NCBI GenBank assembly: GCA_905250025.1
Contig: CAJNOJ010000006.1
Span: 744,001-808,000, forward strand
Length of the DNA: 64,000 bases
DNA from: Adineta ricciae
Taxonomy: Eukaryota > Rotifera > Eurotatoria > Adinetida > Adinetidae
Direction: 5' to 3'
A program made the translations under genes and the position numbers. Every line of letters begins with the position of its first letter. Within the stretch, counting starts at the first letter, position 1. Under the pieces are notes generated by a model. It saw nothing but the letters and a program-made list of their open reading frames with translations, did no database searches and was not told the DNA's origin. Positions 1 to 15,600 of the stretch are shown here, one piece after another.

Positions 1-1869
1 GCGGCCGAACACGCGCTGGTTTTGGCGGTTCTAAACCTGAATAAACGAAGAGAAAAAAACAATCATCTTATGAACTTCGATGAAAATCAGAATTTTTCGA
101 ACATACGTTTTTGAATTTCTCGCGTTTCACATTTCGTAACTCGTTTCACTGTTCTTTCTTTACGCGACGGAAATCGAACGCCAAATTTCGATGCCGTTGT
201 AGATACCATCTAGAATGTACGTGCATTAGATTAGAAAGCACTCAGAGCGATGCTTATTGGCCGACAAATGTAAAACAGAACAAGACAAAAGAACACGACT
301 ACTGTATTCTGTTACTCTTAAGAGACGGCAAGAAACATAAATGAACACGGACGTACGTATATATTATTTATAGATAATGACCGTGACTTATATGAAAAAA
401 AGTATTTGTATCGACGACACAAGAAAGAAAAATTTTTATTCATAAAACAGACGATTTCTTTTGCCATAAAGTTGTCACGTTGGCTAAGTGTATTTGATTG
501 TTTGATTTCATGCGTAAGGAATCTTCTAACATGATGTTTTATTCGTATGTGGAATGAAGCGTCATTTAAGAGAGGGGAAAACAAGTGAACTCACTTCAAA
601 GTACGGGCTCTTATTATGCCTTTAATTGTACTACTGAGTTTTTGAACAACGTTTCGTCGGTCGACCGATCAAATACAGTATAAGTGCAAATGTGCAGACG
701 CACAAATATACATAAAAAGAAGAAATGACCGATCGTAAGCGCAACGATAGAACAACTAGTACAAACATCGATCGCATCAAGAGGAAGAGAAAAAAGAATA
801 GACAGTTGACCGATTGTGAAGAGAACGAGAGGAAAAAAAAAGAAAAATCGAACGACGAATGCTAGTCCAATAGCTCATCTACAAAAAGGATATCCGCACG
901 TGATATGCCCTCTCCTGATCCGATGGGTCGTGATCACGTCATCACTAGTCACATGATGGGACCATTCATGTCACATGAATATTCCACTGACATAGTTACG
1001 TAACAAATTCAGGCAACATTATCAAACAATCATTGCTTTTCCATTCATTGCGAACGAATATTAGAAGTTTTTTTGTTACGTCTTGATAACACAGAATTTG
1101 AATACACGCGCACAATAGTCTTTCTTTCAAATTGAAGTTCACCTTTCAAAACAGTGCATCTTAAAATGTAATGCTACATGGCTGATTCATCAAAACTAAC
1201 CACGTAATATTGCACATGCATGTCAGAATTGCCTTGATAATAGCTCTAATCCACATCGGTTTTTCGATCGGCTGACATCGAGTATGACTGAATGAATCAG
1301 ATACGAAACGTATTCTGAATTATTTAATGGTGATAATGATGAAAACGATATGGTCCACTAGTTTTCTTTTACCTGTTCATTGAATAGAAGAAAAGAAAGA
1401 AAAAGTGTCCATTTAAGTCGTATGAAATATTTCTTTATAAGCATTAAGCAAGAATAACAAATAATAATATTTTGCAAAGGAGCACGACACAATAAATGGT
1501 GTGTACTTCGTCGAACATTTATCGAATGCAAGTAAACTTCAACAAATAATGCTTTATGCTTCGCTGAACAGACGTTTAGACCATCAAGATATCTCTGGAG
1601 GTGTATCTTACACGTTGATTGAAATGTGTTCAACACAATAAGTGTATATTGAATCTTTTTTGATCGAGAACTATATTTACTTCAAAACCCATTCATATCT
1701 AGCTATGGTTTTGCCTGAACTATATTCTTAACGGAAATATGAAATACGAAAGTCAACAAATTTTCTTTATGTTTTGTTTTCGTTAACATTGATCACTGTT
1801 TTTATCGAATTTATTGGTTTGTTTTTTAGATTATCGAGGTAACAATATCTACTCGCACAGTTTATCCAA
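1..1869. other. Non-coding stretch upstream of the ABCG gene
   Basis: I see no convincing coding exon. The short open frames here are low-complexity and unlike known proteins. Just before the ABCG start codon there is a pyrimidine-rich tract ending in TTTTTTAG near 1829, which looks like a splice acceptor. The ABCG mRNA may therefore have a 5' UTR intron and begin further upstream. Confidence 0.4.
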
Positions 1870-4198
1870 ATGAGCTCACCAAACGCCGAGCCACCATATG
1901 TAGTACACAGTTCTAGTGATATACATTTACCAACATTGAATGAAGAAGAGACGATGGATGTTCAACATCCACTGAAAACACCGGCTGCATCATCAACAGC
2001 ATCGTTTCCTGCTATCTATGAAATGCCAGCACACACTACATACGTGTCTTCATCAGGTGCTGCACACGTTCCGCACCGTTCGGGATCTTCATCGAGCGTT
2101 TCTTTTCATCAGCCACGTCGATCAAGCACACAAGGGCCACATGAACGACAGTTATCTATACTCGATCCAATGTCCGATCGTGTTAGTACCATTCTTGTTT
2201 GGCAGAATCTCACTGTTCAAGCACGAGAAAATAAACGAAAGGAATTTTTCAAACGTATGAAATCGTATAAAAATTTCGTACCAAAACGGAAATGTTTGCT
2301 TAATAATATCAATGGAGCTATTGCTGGCGGATTATGGGCAGTTATAGGTGTATATCTCTCATTTTTCTGAGTAACTTTTTCGAAAATGTCGAACTCTTTC
2401 TCTTCAGGTCCATCTGGCTCTGGTAAATCCACTCTTCTCAATACATTAGCTTGTCGTCTGGATGTCAACACTGTGGTCGAAGGTGAAATGCGTCTCAATG
2501 GTGCACCGTACGATAATGCTGAATTGAAGCGTATTGCTGGTTATGTTATGCAAGATGATTTGTTGAATGGCTATTTGACAGTCGAAGAAACACTGACGTA
2601 CACAGCTAGACTACGCTTGGCACGGACATTCACCGACAAGGAACGACGAGATCGTGTTGCGGACGTTATGGCTGATTTAGGTTTATCTCATGTACATAAC
2701 GTTATAGTTGGTACACCATTGAAAAAAGGTATATCAGGCGGAGAGCGTAAACGAGTATGCGTCGGTATGCAATTGCTCAATCGTCCACAGTTGTTGTTTC
2801 TTGATGAGCCTACGTCCGGTTTGGACTCGGTCACTGCTTTGGATTTGCTTCGAACATTTCATGCACTTGCTCACGGTAAATCACAGGAGAAAGCTGTCAC
2901 CATCGTCTGTTCGATCCATCAGCCGCAAGCGAAAATCTTCAATCTATTCGACTCATTGATCTTACTTAAAGCAGGAAATATCATGTATCAAGGGCCGAGA
3001 AAGCATGTCATGGTAAGTATTTTTTTAATGTGAATTCGATGCCTTTGGATATTGTTATTATCGTATTCTAGGAAGTTTATCGAGCCGCAGGATTTCCATG
3101 TCCAGTGAACACAAATCCAGCCGATCATCTATTAGATGTGATTACACCACCGCGTGGTAATCCAATTCTAGGCACTACTATAATATCTCTTGAACAACAA
3201 CAGGCTATTGATGAAGCTATTCTTCGGCATCAACCTCCATTGGATATCGATCTTAATATGGGTGTTAATAAACGTCTCGTTCAAATGAACAATTTACCTC
3301 TTAATCCCACATGGTTAACGCAAGTTCAAATTCTCCTTCGTCGTACATTTCAAGAACAATTTCGACAATCAAGAATCATCTTGACATCACTTATTCAAAC
3401 AATTGTGATGGCTGTTTTAATTGGTACAGTATATTTGAAAATTGGAAATACTCAAAAAAGCACCTTACGCCGCGAACCAGCATTATTCTTTTGCGCTGTT
3501 AATCAAGGTGTTTTCGGTGCCTTAATGGTCATCAATTCATTTCCAGTTGAACGAACATTAACATTACGTGAACGAGCATCGGGTACATACTTTGCTAGTG
3601 CTTATTTTACAGCAAAAATTATTGCTGAAACGTTAATACAAATACCAGTACCAATCATATTTGTAAGTATAACATGTCTCAACTTTTCTCTTTTCAGTTA
3701 CCGGTATCTCTCTTCTAGTCTGCTATTGTATACTTTTTGATTGGATTTCAAGTAACTGCTGGCAAATTTTTTATCTTCATGCTCTTTATGCTATTATGTT
3801 CACTTGCGGCCACGTCCTTAGCACTGCTTGTCTCAGCCGTTTGTAAAACAACTGATATGAGTGTGACCGTGTTACCTTTAGTGCTGGAAATATCGCGTTT
3901 ATTCGGAGGATTCTTTTTGGCACCATCGCGATTACCGAAGTATTTCGCTTGGCTTGATGCGTTGTCCTATATAAAATATACATTCGTTGGCCTATCTTTG
4001 AATGAATTGGAAGGTCTTGTGTTAATATGTACGGACGATGATCGAGCGAAAGGCTCGTGTACCCTAACTGGTGAACAAACTATAAAAGAACTTGGCTTTG
4101 ATTATATAACTATTGGTGGCTGTATTGGTACGCTAATAGCTTATATAGTTTTTTGTCGTATAATGGCTTTTCTCGGCGTACGATTTCTCAAAAACTGA
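1870..4198 (+). CDS. ABCG-family half-transporter (ABCG2/White-like)
   Basis: Four exons join in phase: 1870-2347, 2408-3012, 3072-3662 and 3719-4198, giving about 717 residues, the usual size of an ABCG half-transporter. The order is ATPase first, membrane domain second, as in ABCG proteins. A 157-residue Ser-rich N-terminal region precedes the ATPase. Walker A (GPSGSGKST) is formed across the first intron at about residues 160-168. The signature ISGGERKR is near 268 and Walker B with D-loop (LLFLDEPTSGLDS) near 291-303. The C-terminal half has about six hydrophobic segments, and the fourth exon restores a typical ABCG stretch (SAIVYFLIGFQ). It should dimerise and use ATP to move a lipid or drug-like substrate across a membrane. 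The substrate cannot be told from sequence. The call is confident to subfamily, not to orthologue. Confidence 0.9.
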
Positions 4199-5781
4199 TC
4201 GTATTTTTCCAAGGACAATTAAATACTTATTTTCTTTCGTAGGTTCTCATAGTGTTCTCTGTTGAATATTATTCCAGTCTTGACTTGTATAATTGTACTG
4301 TTCTATTATCGCAGGAAAAAATAAAAAAATTATATCGCTCAACTGTGCTATTCTTGCTTTCGCTTTAGTCACAATGATAGAATTGGTTGATGCTACAGCG
4401 TCACTCTATAGTCTAGTCAAAAATTGTGTTCGAGATACATTTGTCAGCCGTATGTTCGGAATTGACGCAGTAGAAACAAGAAATATTTGAGAAATACAAG
4501 TAATCGTTGCAGTGATAAGCTATCCGTAGGAAGCGTCACGTGCGGGAAGCTAAACCACAAAAAATAACAATACTTTTTGACTCTGTCACGCTGAACAAAA
4601 GACATTAGTCCACTATGAATAAGGGTGTTAATACATTTATACACGGAAATTAATACTCTGCATTACCAATGTTTCATTCGAACGCATGCATATAGTATAC
4701 AGGACAGGTATTCGACTGCTTTTTTTCTATGAAATCAAACATGCAGTTTTTATTCCAGATGATTGCTATGAATGTTTTATGAATTATGTCATTCACATGT
4801 CTTACCGGTCTCTTTTGAAAAGTTTGATTTCTAGTCGAATATTCTTGAAAGTATCGTCTATCTAACATGAAAGGGATGCAATGTTGCTTTTTACACATAA
4901 GTAAAGCATCCAGTCGATCAGTCATGATTCTCCTGTCTGCTTAATCAATATCAGACAAGCGCGTTGGCGAAATAAAAAAAACATGAGATACTAATTGATT
5001 TTTCGTGATTTACGATCAGTAGAAGACAATCATTTCCTTTCTCTCGTGTGTGGGCTACTGTCATACTACACGTTCGGAAGAGTCGCCGTCTATGGCTTTT
5101 ATTTCGTCAATTGTAAAAACCTGCTTCCGAATGAACTCGGAAGCTGTCCTAGAACGCAGTCAGTGTCAACATGTGAGATCAGTGTTTTTGACACAAAATT
5201 GACCTGCACAGGAAAAAAAAGTACAAACAAGTTTGTTCCTTTTACCGTCAATAGATTTTTCATCTTTATTGTCACACAGTATGATTAACACGCAAAAGTG
5301 CCATAATAAAAATTATGGAAGGGTTGACTCATTTTCTCGAAACATTCGGGCCAAAATGAGTTGATAGACCAAGGGAGTATGCTAGCTTTTTGAAGGCTAC
5401 TTTGAATTTTCTAACCATTTACACGCCCATATTGATCAGATAGATATGAATCGTTCTTCTATTACTCAACACACTTCGCCATTTCCGCATGAGCCATAAA
5501 CGGAAGTGGAAAATTCAAATATACTTTTAACAAATTACATCCAACTGTTTCTCTGCGCAGCAACTCACTCGGAACTACATACCATTCCTCGGAAAATTTT
5601 GTTTCTATTCCGAAATCATGTTTTCGTTTTTATGTGTGATATTGGCAGAAAGGACATTGATAATTTGCGTAGAACGCACAACAAAAATAACTTATATATA
5701 AGGTATATATTCACACTTCGTTTTTATCTTTTTTTCAGAATCATTCGTGCTTTTGAACTTTCCAATACAATTGGTTCGAAA
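4199..5781 (+). other. Intergenic / UTR between ABCG and the ETS pair
   Basis: The ABCG 3' UTR probably occupies the first few hundred bases; AATAAA-like strings occur near 4319. No exon with recognisable protein content was found. A possible 36-bp 5' UTR intron (GT at 5703, AG at 5738) lies just before the first ETS start codon. Confidence 0.35.
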
Positions 5782-6327
5782 ATGGTGTATGACACTGAAG
5801 ACAACAAGCATGATATCTCACCGAAGATAGAAGATGTTTCAACAGCGATGGAAACATCGACCGATCAACCATTGGATGATATGTTGATTAAGAAATTCGA
5901 GCCTCCGGATGATGAAACAATAGAATATCGATCATTTTGTTTCCCATCTGATATTAAAACTGAACCCGAATCAATTGATGAGTCAAATGAAGTATACTTT
6001 GATCCGAAAGAATGGCTAATCAATGATAATAATTCTGGCAAAGTTCGAGCACCGCGACAAAATGAATTCCTTTATTTCCTATTGGAAGATTCTCGTTATT
6101 CATCTTATCTATCATGGTTAGATCGTAATGAAGGCTTATTTAAAATTCATCAACCTGAACGCGTCATTGAACTTTGGACGAAAGTGAAAAATCGACAGAC
6201 AAATGGAACTATGGACTACGATACATTCGCGCGTGGCTTGAGATACTATTATCAATTAGGAACCATGATAAAGACACACCGAAAATACACATTTCGTTTT
6301 AAAATGTTAGCAAACGAGGCATTGTAA
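5782..6327 (+). CDS. ETS-domain transcription factor, first of a tandem pair
   Basis: I place the start at the ATG at 5782 (MVYDTEDNK), giving 181 residues. The frame stays open upstream to 5506, but that extension is hydrophobic, unlike the acidic N-terminus that follows, and is preceded by a polypyrimidine-AG. The C-terminal half is an ETS winged helix. It opens with FLYFLLEDSRYSSYLSW and contains the wing/core text GLFKIHQPERVIELW. The recognition helix MDYDTFARGLRYYY keeps the two DNA-contacting arginines of the R-x-L-R-Y-Y-Y motif. The N-terminal half is acidic and may activate transcription. The GLFK text resembles the ELF/ESE and SPDEF branches, but subfamily is not settled. There is no intron within the ETS domain. 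A paralogue follows at 6770. Confidence 0.82.
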   Translation: MVYDTEDNKHDISPKIEDVSTAMETSTDQPLDDMLIKKFEPPDDETIEYRSFCFPSDIKTEPESIDESNEVYFDPKEWLINDNNSGKVRAPRQNEFLYFLLEDSRYSSYLSWLDRNEGLFKIHQPERVIELWTKVKNRQTNGTMDYDTFARGLRYYYQLGTMIKTHRKYTFRFKMLANEAL

Positions 6328-6769
6328 TTATATTAAGCGAGAGTTTCTTTTTATTTGTTTCTATTCGTTAAGTTTCTTTTTTCTTTTATAAATAAATTTA
6401 ATTCAGCTCGAAGAAACCCGATTCAAATCTTTATCTGCTATCGTACACATTTCATTAGTCAAAGCAGTCTTGAAAGTGTATGACGTTAGGTATCCGTGAT
6501 TTTGTACTTCATTCTTGCAATTTGACCATAGTCATATCTACTTCATAGGAAAAACAAGCTTTTCTTTCTTCATCGTAACGACTTTTATCACGTTTTGCTT
6601 TCTTGCTTTTCGTTAAGTACACCTTTACTTAGAATATTCGATCGCGCTGATACAGCTAAAATCATAAATAACGATTTTATCAATATATGACATCGTCTAC
6701 TATGAACTACGTCTGGCAAATATATAAACTGGCCGAAAGAAGGAGCTTCACATTAGTAGATATCGAAGC
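6328..6769 (+). promoter_or_regulatory. Spacer between the two ETS genes
   Basis: This roughly 440-bp gap has no coding signal. An AATAAA at about 6389 is a likely polyadenylation signal for the upstream ETS gene. The rest presumably contains the promoter of the second gene, unless the two are co-transcribed. Confidence 0.35.
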
Positions 6770-7405
6770 ATGAATAAACAAATGACTACACAGGAATCTG
6801 CAAATGTTCAAATAGATTTATTGCACGAAGTGATCAATGATTGTTGGATGCCATCTGACTCAACATCTACGAATTTGATTATTGATGATGACGAAATTCA
6901 ACGAATTTATGCCGACTTGTTAACTGTGGAAAATCTCACGGATCTTTGGCCGAACTCATTTTCAGATTTCCCAGAAAAAGACCAGTATAATTTTGATAAG
7001 CAATATGATTCTGGATCACCGTCATCAGGTAGCATGACTCCATCGCCCTCTTCGGATGATTTAGATGATGAATCTTTCAATTATCAAGAATGGTTGAGAT
7101 ACGACCGATCACTATGCAAACATCGTGCACCAAAGTTATTGGAGTTTCTTTATTTATTGTTGGAAAACACGCGTTACAACTCATATGCTTCATGGTTAGA
7201 TAGAAGTCAAGGTCTATTTCGAATATATAAACCAGATGAAGTTGCTCGTCTTTGGAGAAAAGTCAAAGTTCGCCGATCAAATGGTTCGATGAATTATGAT
7301 ACATTTTCCCGTGGAATTCGATATTATTACAAATCAGGTCTAATGATCAAAACTCACACAAAACACACTTATTGTTTTGCTAAAGTGTGGGATATGTCAA
7401 ACTAA
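6770..7405 (+). CDS. ETS-domain transcription factor, second of a tandem pair
   Basis: A single exon of 211 residues begins MNKQMTTQES. The N-terminal half is acidic and Ser/Pro-rich (GSPSSGSMTPSPSS), typical of a regulatory region. The ETS domain spans roughly residues 118-205. It has FLYLLLENTRYNSYASW, GLFRIYKPDEVARLW and the recognition helix MNYDTFSRGIRYYY with both key arginines. It aligns with the neighbour at 5782-6327 along the whole DNA-binding domain, including the distinctive NG(T/S)M insertion before the recognition helix, so the pair arose by tandem duplication. The N-terminal halves are much less alike, so their regulatory inputs or partners have probably diverged. Target genes are unknown. 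Confidence 0.85.
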   Translation: MNKQMTTQESANVQIDLLHEVINDCWMPSDSTSTNLIIDDDEIQRIYADLLTVENLTDLWPNSFSDFPEKDQYNFDKQYDSGSPSSGSMTPSPSSDDLDDESFNYQEWLRYDRSLCKHRAPKLLEFLYLLLENTRYNSYASWLDRSQGLFRIYKPDEVARLWRKVKVRRSNGSMNYDTFSRGIRYYYKSGLMIKTHTKHTYCFAKVWDMSN

Positions 7406-7925
7406 ATAGACTTTGTGTAATATTGTTTTTTTTGTTACATTCTTTGTGATCAATCGCTGGACCGATTCTTTTTTTTTTGCAATCATAAATATTTCGTCTT
7501 AAAAGTACAATATTGATGATTACTTACCAAAATAACCTTACACTGATCAATCAAACACGAGTAGCTATCCATATATTGCGTAGATAACATCAGACAGACA
7601 AAATCACGCATCGTAGACTATGTGAGTGAAGTAAAAGACTATTTCCTTAATTAGTCATCTTTGTTCAACAGAATCGAGGCTAGGGAATGATGAATATTCA
7701 CTTTTCTTGTATTTTATTGTGTGATATAAATACGAAGAGAAAAACAAAGAAGTTTAATCAACAGAATAAACTACGAATGGCTTTTTATTAAAGAAGAAGA
7801 AGAAGAAAACAAAACAAACCGCAACAATAATAAAAGAGTCCAAGCAAAACAATGAAAAGTTTATAAATAAGTTTGTCTAATCAAAGAGGTTTTTGAACCA
7901 CGAACGAATGTTTTTTCTTGTCCAT
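7406..7925. other. Convergent 3' spacer between ETS2 and STT3A
   Basis: This 520-bp AT-rich region lies between the 3' ends of two convergent genes. It contains a purine run (AAGAAGAAGAAGAAG near 7790-7807). No exon is supported. Confidence 0.35.
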
Positions 7926-10604
<2,679 letters not shown>

Positions 10605-11019
10605 TTCTAGAAGAAAAACAAATGAATAAAGTATGCAGACCGCACTTTCAGGAAACGTTTAACAAAGAGTATGAAGAAGCAGTGGTTGCAACTGTTGTGT
10701 TTCTTTCTCTAAATTTTCATTCGTTCTTTTCGATGATAACGTGTACAACAGCAGAAAGGCAAGCATCAGATGGAGATTAAATTCAATGACGTGTACACTA
10801 TATCGACTGTGCCTCCCTCTATTCATTTGCATCAAATGTAATTTAAATCTATACTAATGAAAGATTTTTCCAAAAAGAAGATTTTTTAAATTTATACGAT
10901 CGAAACTATCTTTGAATAGGGTCTACTGCTGAACATGGATACACTCGGTCGATCATAATGGCGGAAATCGACGATTTTGAAAGTGTTAATAATCGATCGA
11001 TCGTCATTGAATTGCGGAT
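10605..11019. promoter_or_regulatory. Divergent promoter region, STT3A / death-domain gene
   Basis: These 415 bp separate the start codons of two divergently transcribed genes and must hold both promoters and 5' UTRs. No clear TATA box or named factor site stands out. Confidence 0.4.
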
Positions 11020-12441
11020 ATGGGTGCTATTCTGAGTTCGATTAGATTGGATGGCGTGGATGCGCTAGGTGACATCACACCGAGTCGTGCTGACTGGTTG
11101 ACTAGTCATGCGGATGCTACTGACTTATCGGCAGTGGAAGTTGAACGTTTATGGAGACGATTTCAACAGGTCACTGGCTCGAGAGATAAGGCGAATTTAT
11201 ATCCTGAAAATAATGCGTTGCCCGAGGAATTGTCAAATGATATTTTTGTTAAAAATGTGAGTGAATATGCCAATCAATCGCTTTCTATTAATATCTAACC
11301 TATTGCACTATGAAAATAAGTTTAAGTATACAGCCCAAGTAATTCCAATAGATTCCATATCGGAAACATATCTCGGAAAGGCACGTAAGTGATGTACGTG
11401 CCATGCATAATCTGCACTGCTTCCTAATACTAACTAGTCAAGTGAAACTATGGAATAAGTTTATGATATAGATGGTCTGAAAGACGCTTGCATTCGAGAA
11501 CGCAAAAAATGCACGCCTGTGATTATTTGAACAAAGAAAAATATTTGAAAGTTTATTTCTGCTTGTCAAGAAATGATTTTTATGTTTAGCTGTTAAAACA
11601 CTTTCCTCGGTTGAGAACTGATGATGATGCTATCTCATTCGGCTATTTCATATCTGTCATGCGATGGTTTGACGAAGCGAATCTTCACAGAAAGTTGGAA
11701 GCTATCTTTCAATATCTCAACAATGGCGATCCTATAGACGCGACATTTCTCGTGAAATTGTTCAAACATATTCATCCTGATATGACCAATGTATGTCGGT
11801 TGTTCGACTCATCATGAGGAAACACTGTTTTGTCCGATTTCACCTAGGATGAAATAAAATCCACAGCAGCAGGAGCTATGCGATTATTAGGATCAACTGA
11901 GACAGGTAGCATTACAATGACAAGAGAATAAAAGTGTATATTCCTTTCGTAGATAAATTAAATCAACAGCAGTTCGTTGAAGGCGTTTTAAAATTCATAC
12001 CGCACGATGAACTTGCCGAGCTTTTAGACTTTCATATTATTCCAACAGCTGTTTCTCATGAAGTAGCAACATTACCGGATCTTCCTCTGCCGCCAATGAT
12101 GTCGGTGAATGCGGACCATGTCATCGGGGATGATCTTGTAACTGATGATCAAATTAAGCAACTTGCTTTGCAAACTTCACAAAAGCATTGGACAAAGCTG
12201 ATACTTGCTCTCGGCTTTCTCGAATATGATATCGAAGCATACAAAGCACGAAATAATTACAATGCTGCAGCGACAGTACGTCCAATAATTCTTTCCTTTT
12301 CACGTGCAATACTATTGAATATAGGTATACGATCTACTGGATTTGTGGCGCGAACAAGAAGGTTCATTGGCGACAAAAACTCGTCTTCGGGAATATCTGA
12401 AAATAAGTGATTTTGGAAAACTTGTTAAAATACTGGACTAA
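11020..12441 (+). CDS. Calcineurin-B-like N-terminus fused to a death domain
   Basis: Five exons join in phase: 11020-11256, 11590-11790, 11848-11905, 11953-12275 and 12325-12441, giving 311 residues. The N-terminus MGAILSS fits an N-myristoylation signal (Gly2, Ser6). Residues 1-190 resemble the helical layout of calcineurin B/EF-hand proteins (for example VERLWRRFQQ), but I see no intact DxDxDG calcium loop, so calcium binding is doubtful. Residues about 231-310 match a death domain: KHWTKLILALGFLEYDIEAY, then LLDLWREQEG, then ATKTRLREYL. The last exon, which completes this domain, is too short to appear as a long ORF. The first intron (333 bp) is longer than its neighbours, so a missed small exon is possible. 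It is probably a membrane-tethered adaptor in cell-death or immune signalling. No orthologue is recognised. Confidence 0.78.
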
Positions 12442-12600
12442 TTTATTGCTGTAAAAAATAAAATTTTCGAAATTAATCTGGACAAGATTGATTTAGCGAA
12501 ATATTAGAAAAAGAATCCTCAAAGATTTTTCTTCTAAAGAACAAAGCTCTCTAAAATATGAAGAGATACCTAGAATGAAAAGAATGTCACATTGTAGTCT

Positions 12601-15600
12601 TTATTCAACATTGTTTTTTCTTTCTTCTTGTTGCTGTTGCTGTTGTGATGATTGTTGAGCAACATCGTCGAATGTAAGCAACTGATCTCCATAACGAGAC
12701 ACTTGGTCAAGTAGTTCTGTCGATTCTTCAACAGACTCAACAATGAAATCATATGGACGTCCAACGGCAGATGCCGGTCGAAAAACTGCTCGTTCAACGA
12801 TTCGTGTCTGAACAGATGTTGTTGATTGAGCCGTTCTCTCGCTCGGTGTAACAGATCTTAGACCATTATGTGGATCTTTCGATGTTTCTTGTGTGTTTGT
12901 TGATTCTTGCTGTTGCGAACGTGGTGCCAGAATAACACGTTCGACTATGCTTGGTTTCGGTGGAGATAATGAAAGAAGAGAGTCAGGTGTTGGACCCACC
13001 ACACCGTCCATCTCGATGAGAAATTGAGTATAGACGCCCATAGGTAGTGCAATATTTTTGAAACGCGTGCGTAATTCATCATTTAGTTGATCGTAAAGGC
13101 GACTAGGTTTTGCTTGACACATTCGAAAGAGACGAGTTAAAGCTTTTCCCGACATAGCTTCGCATAACGGCATCATCTGATAGAGATTTAAATCGGACAA
13201 AAAGTCCAGTACGTCTGTAGGCCTCCATGCATTTATCGAAAGATTACGGTAAGATGAGTTATCGGTGCTACGATTAGTATATTCTTCTGGTAACGTTGAT
13301 TGTTGATTATTGGAGCCACCTGATATTGTGGGTAGTACTGTTCTGAGAGAAGACTGCATAGGTGATGTAGGGCGTGAATTGCATTTAGTTGTAATCGATT
13401 GATCTTGGTTTTTACCGCCGTCAATTTTATTAGAAGACACAGAAAATTGTTCTTGCGATCTACACGTACTATTGCCTACAGTAGATATGATCTTGCTATC
13501 GGTTGGTGTTTGCGACATAGGTCGCCCGATTGTTTGTTGTCTTTCATCTGCAGATGGTGTTACAGAACGTACAGGAATAGGATTCGATGGTCGAAATGGT
13601 GAGATCGCATTAGCTTGCTGCTGTTGTCTGTTCGCGTTGTTGGAAGAACCATTGGGTGTGATATTAGGTAAAGGTGGCCGTGCAGTATGACGCATCGATG
13701 GGATTCGTGGTGGCATATCAGCAACAATGTTAGATGTTGTGAACGTCGTCTTATGGTTTGGTGGTAAGTGAGAAATCGGATTTCGTTGCATTTGTTGCTG
13801 TTGATAGCGCTGGTATTGCTGTTGCTGTGTTCCGTTGCTAACAGCGGTAGGGATGGAGTCAAATGTTGCTGACCGTGGAATGGAAACTATCCGCGTTTGC
13901 TGTTGAGGTAATCTATCATCAGTCAAGAATCGAGTAGGAGGTTTTAGACCATTATTCAATGCTTGCGCAGAATGATATGTTCCATTGGAGAGTAGGCGTT
14001 TGTCAAAATTTGTTGCTGAGGTTGATGCAATCATATGGCTCGGATATGCTTGTAACTGAGGCTGTCTTGACATTGCTTGCGGTTGTACCTGTAATTTATC
14101 GAACGGAATAGATATGCCATTTGATTTCGCATTAGATATTAACGAAGGGGGTGGGGGTTTCATTGAAGCTTGCTGTATTTTGCTGTAGATGTTAGTAGGT
14201 GCAGATAAATTCATATAGGCAGATGCTTTGATTGGTACTTGAGGAAGAGTGCGTACCTGTGTTTGAGGTCGTTGTTTATCGCTAATACTTGATGCAGCAT
14301 AAGACGTTTGATTGCTAGTTGTTGATTGCAATGAAGAGAGAAGGGAAGTTCGCTGGCTTTGTTGATTCTGCTGCAGCAGCAGTTGTTGCTGTTTTTGAAG
14401 TTGTTGTTGTCGGTGATGTTGCTGCAACAGTAGCTGCTGTTGATGTTGCTGCAGTAGCTGCTGCTGCTGTTGTTGTTGTTGTTGTTGCTGCTGCTGAGAC
14501 TGCTGCGGCTTCTTTTGCTGTTTGGACGTGGTGTTAGATAATTTATTGGTCACAGACGGCTGTATCACTGCATATTTGGCTGTTTGTGACTCATCGAGTG
14601 TGACAGATATATCGGAGGAAATTGAATCCGACGATGAGGACCGTGACAGTGTTTGAATTTGTGCTGATTGTCGTTGAGTATTCGTACGAATAGATGTAGC
14701 GGAACAGACAGTTTCGTTTCTTGTTGTCATCTGCAGCAAATGGTTCGGAGACTGATATTGTCGGGAGTTATTGGTAGCTATAGTGGCTGATACGTCGTTG
14801 TACATCTTTGAATGATCTTGTCGTTGTTTTTCAATATCGATTGAATCGTGCATAGACATAGTAGCACCGACGGGTGATTTTGTTGAACGTTCATATTGTT
14901 GTGGGTTGTGATCAACCGGTCTACTTAATGAGCCCATTGATGACATTGATGGTTGATGTGAAGAGTAGAGTGAAATGTGTGCCTGCTGCTTTTCATAGAC
15001 AAGCGCATCAGCTGATGGAACAGAAACAGATGTTAGGGTTGTTTGCGGTGGTTGTTCCGTATTGATCGTTGCCATAGATGCAGTTATACCATTAGTCAAT
15101 TTCGCTTGCTGTAGTTGTTGTTCAGATGCAGCTGGATGAGAAGAAAAAAAGCTCAGAACGGGTGATGCAGAGAGAGATCGCGTTGATGTTTGTTGTTGCT
15201 GACAAAAAGCGCCATTAATTAGGTGGGGTGTTTCATTACTATTCACACCCAATGCCGGTGATCGTGAAGCGGAGTGATTCGACATCTGTTGTTGTTCTTT
15301 ATCGAATGTACCCAAGGCAACGGACGCAGCAGAACCTGGTGTTGATGATCTAGAAATGGAATGTGCTAAAGCTTCTGAATGTCGCAATTTCTGCTGCTCC
15401 TGCTGGTGGTGTTGTTGTTGTTGTTGTTGTTGCTGTTGTCGATATTGTTGTTGCTGATACTGCTGTTGTTGGTATTGCTGTTGCTGCTTCTGAATCACTG
15501 CATTTGCGGTGGCTGACGACGAAATATGTAACGGAGTTCTTGAGCGAGGAGGAGCTGGCGTTCGTCGGTCTTTATCGAAGATGGCAGATGCCGAAGAACC

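Noticed and set aside
4293-4490. Short frame downstream of the ABCG gene
   Set aside because: It has no ATG with good context, no homology and no splice partner, and most likely lies in the ABCG 3' flank.
5506-5781. N-terminal extension of the first ETS protein
   Set aside because: The extension is hydrophobic and unlike the following acidic region, and a polypyrimidine-AG lies just before the ATG at 5782. It is more likely 5' UTR.
14319-14537. Plus-strand frame rich in V and A
   Set aside because: It is the antisense of the polyglutamine repeat of the ARM-TIR gene; CAG/CAA reads as poly-Ala/Val on the other strand.
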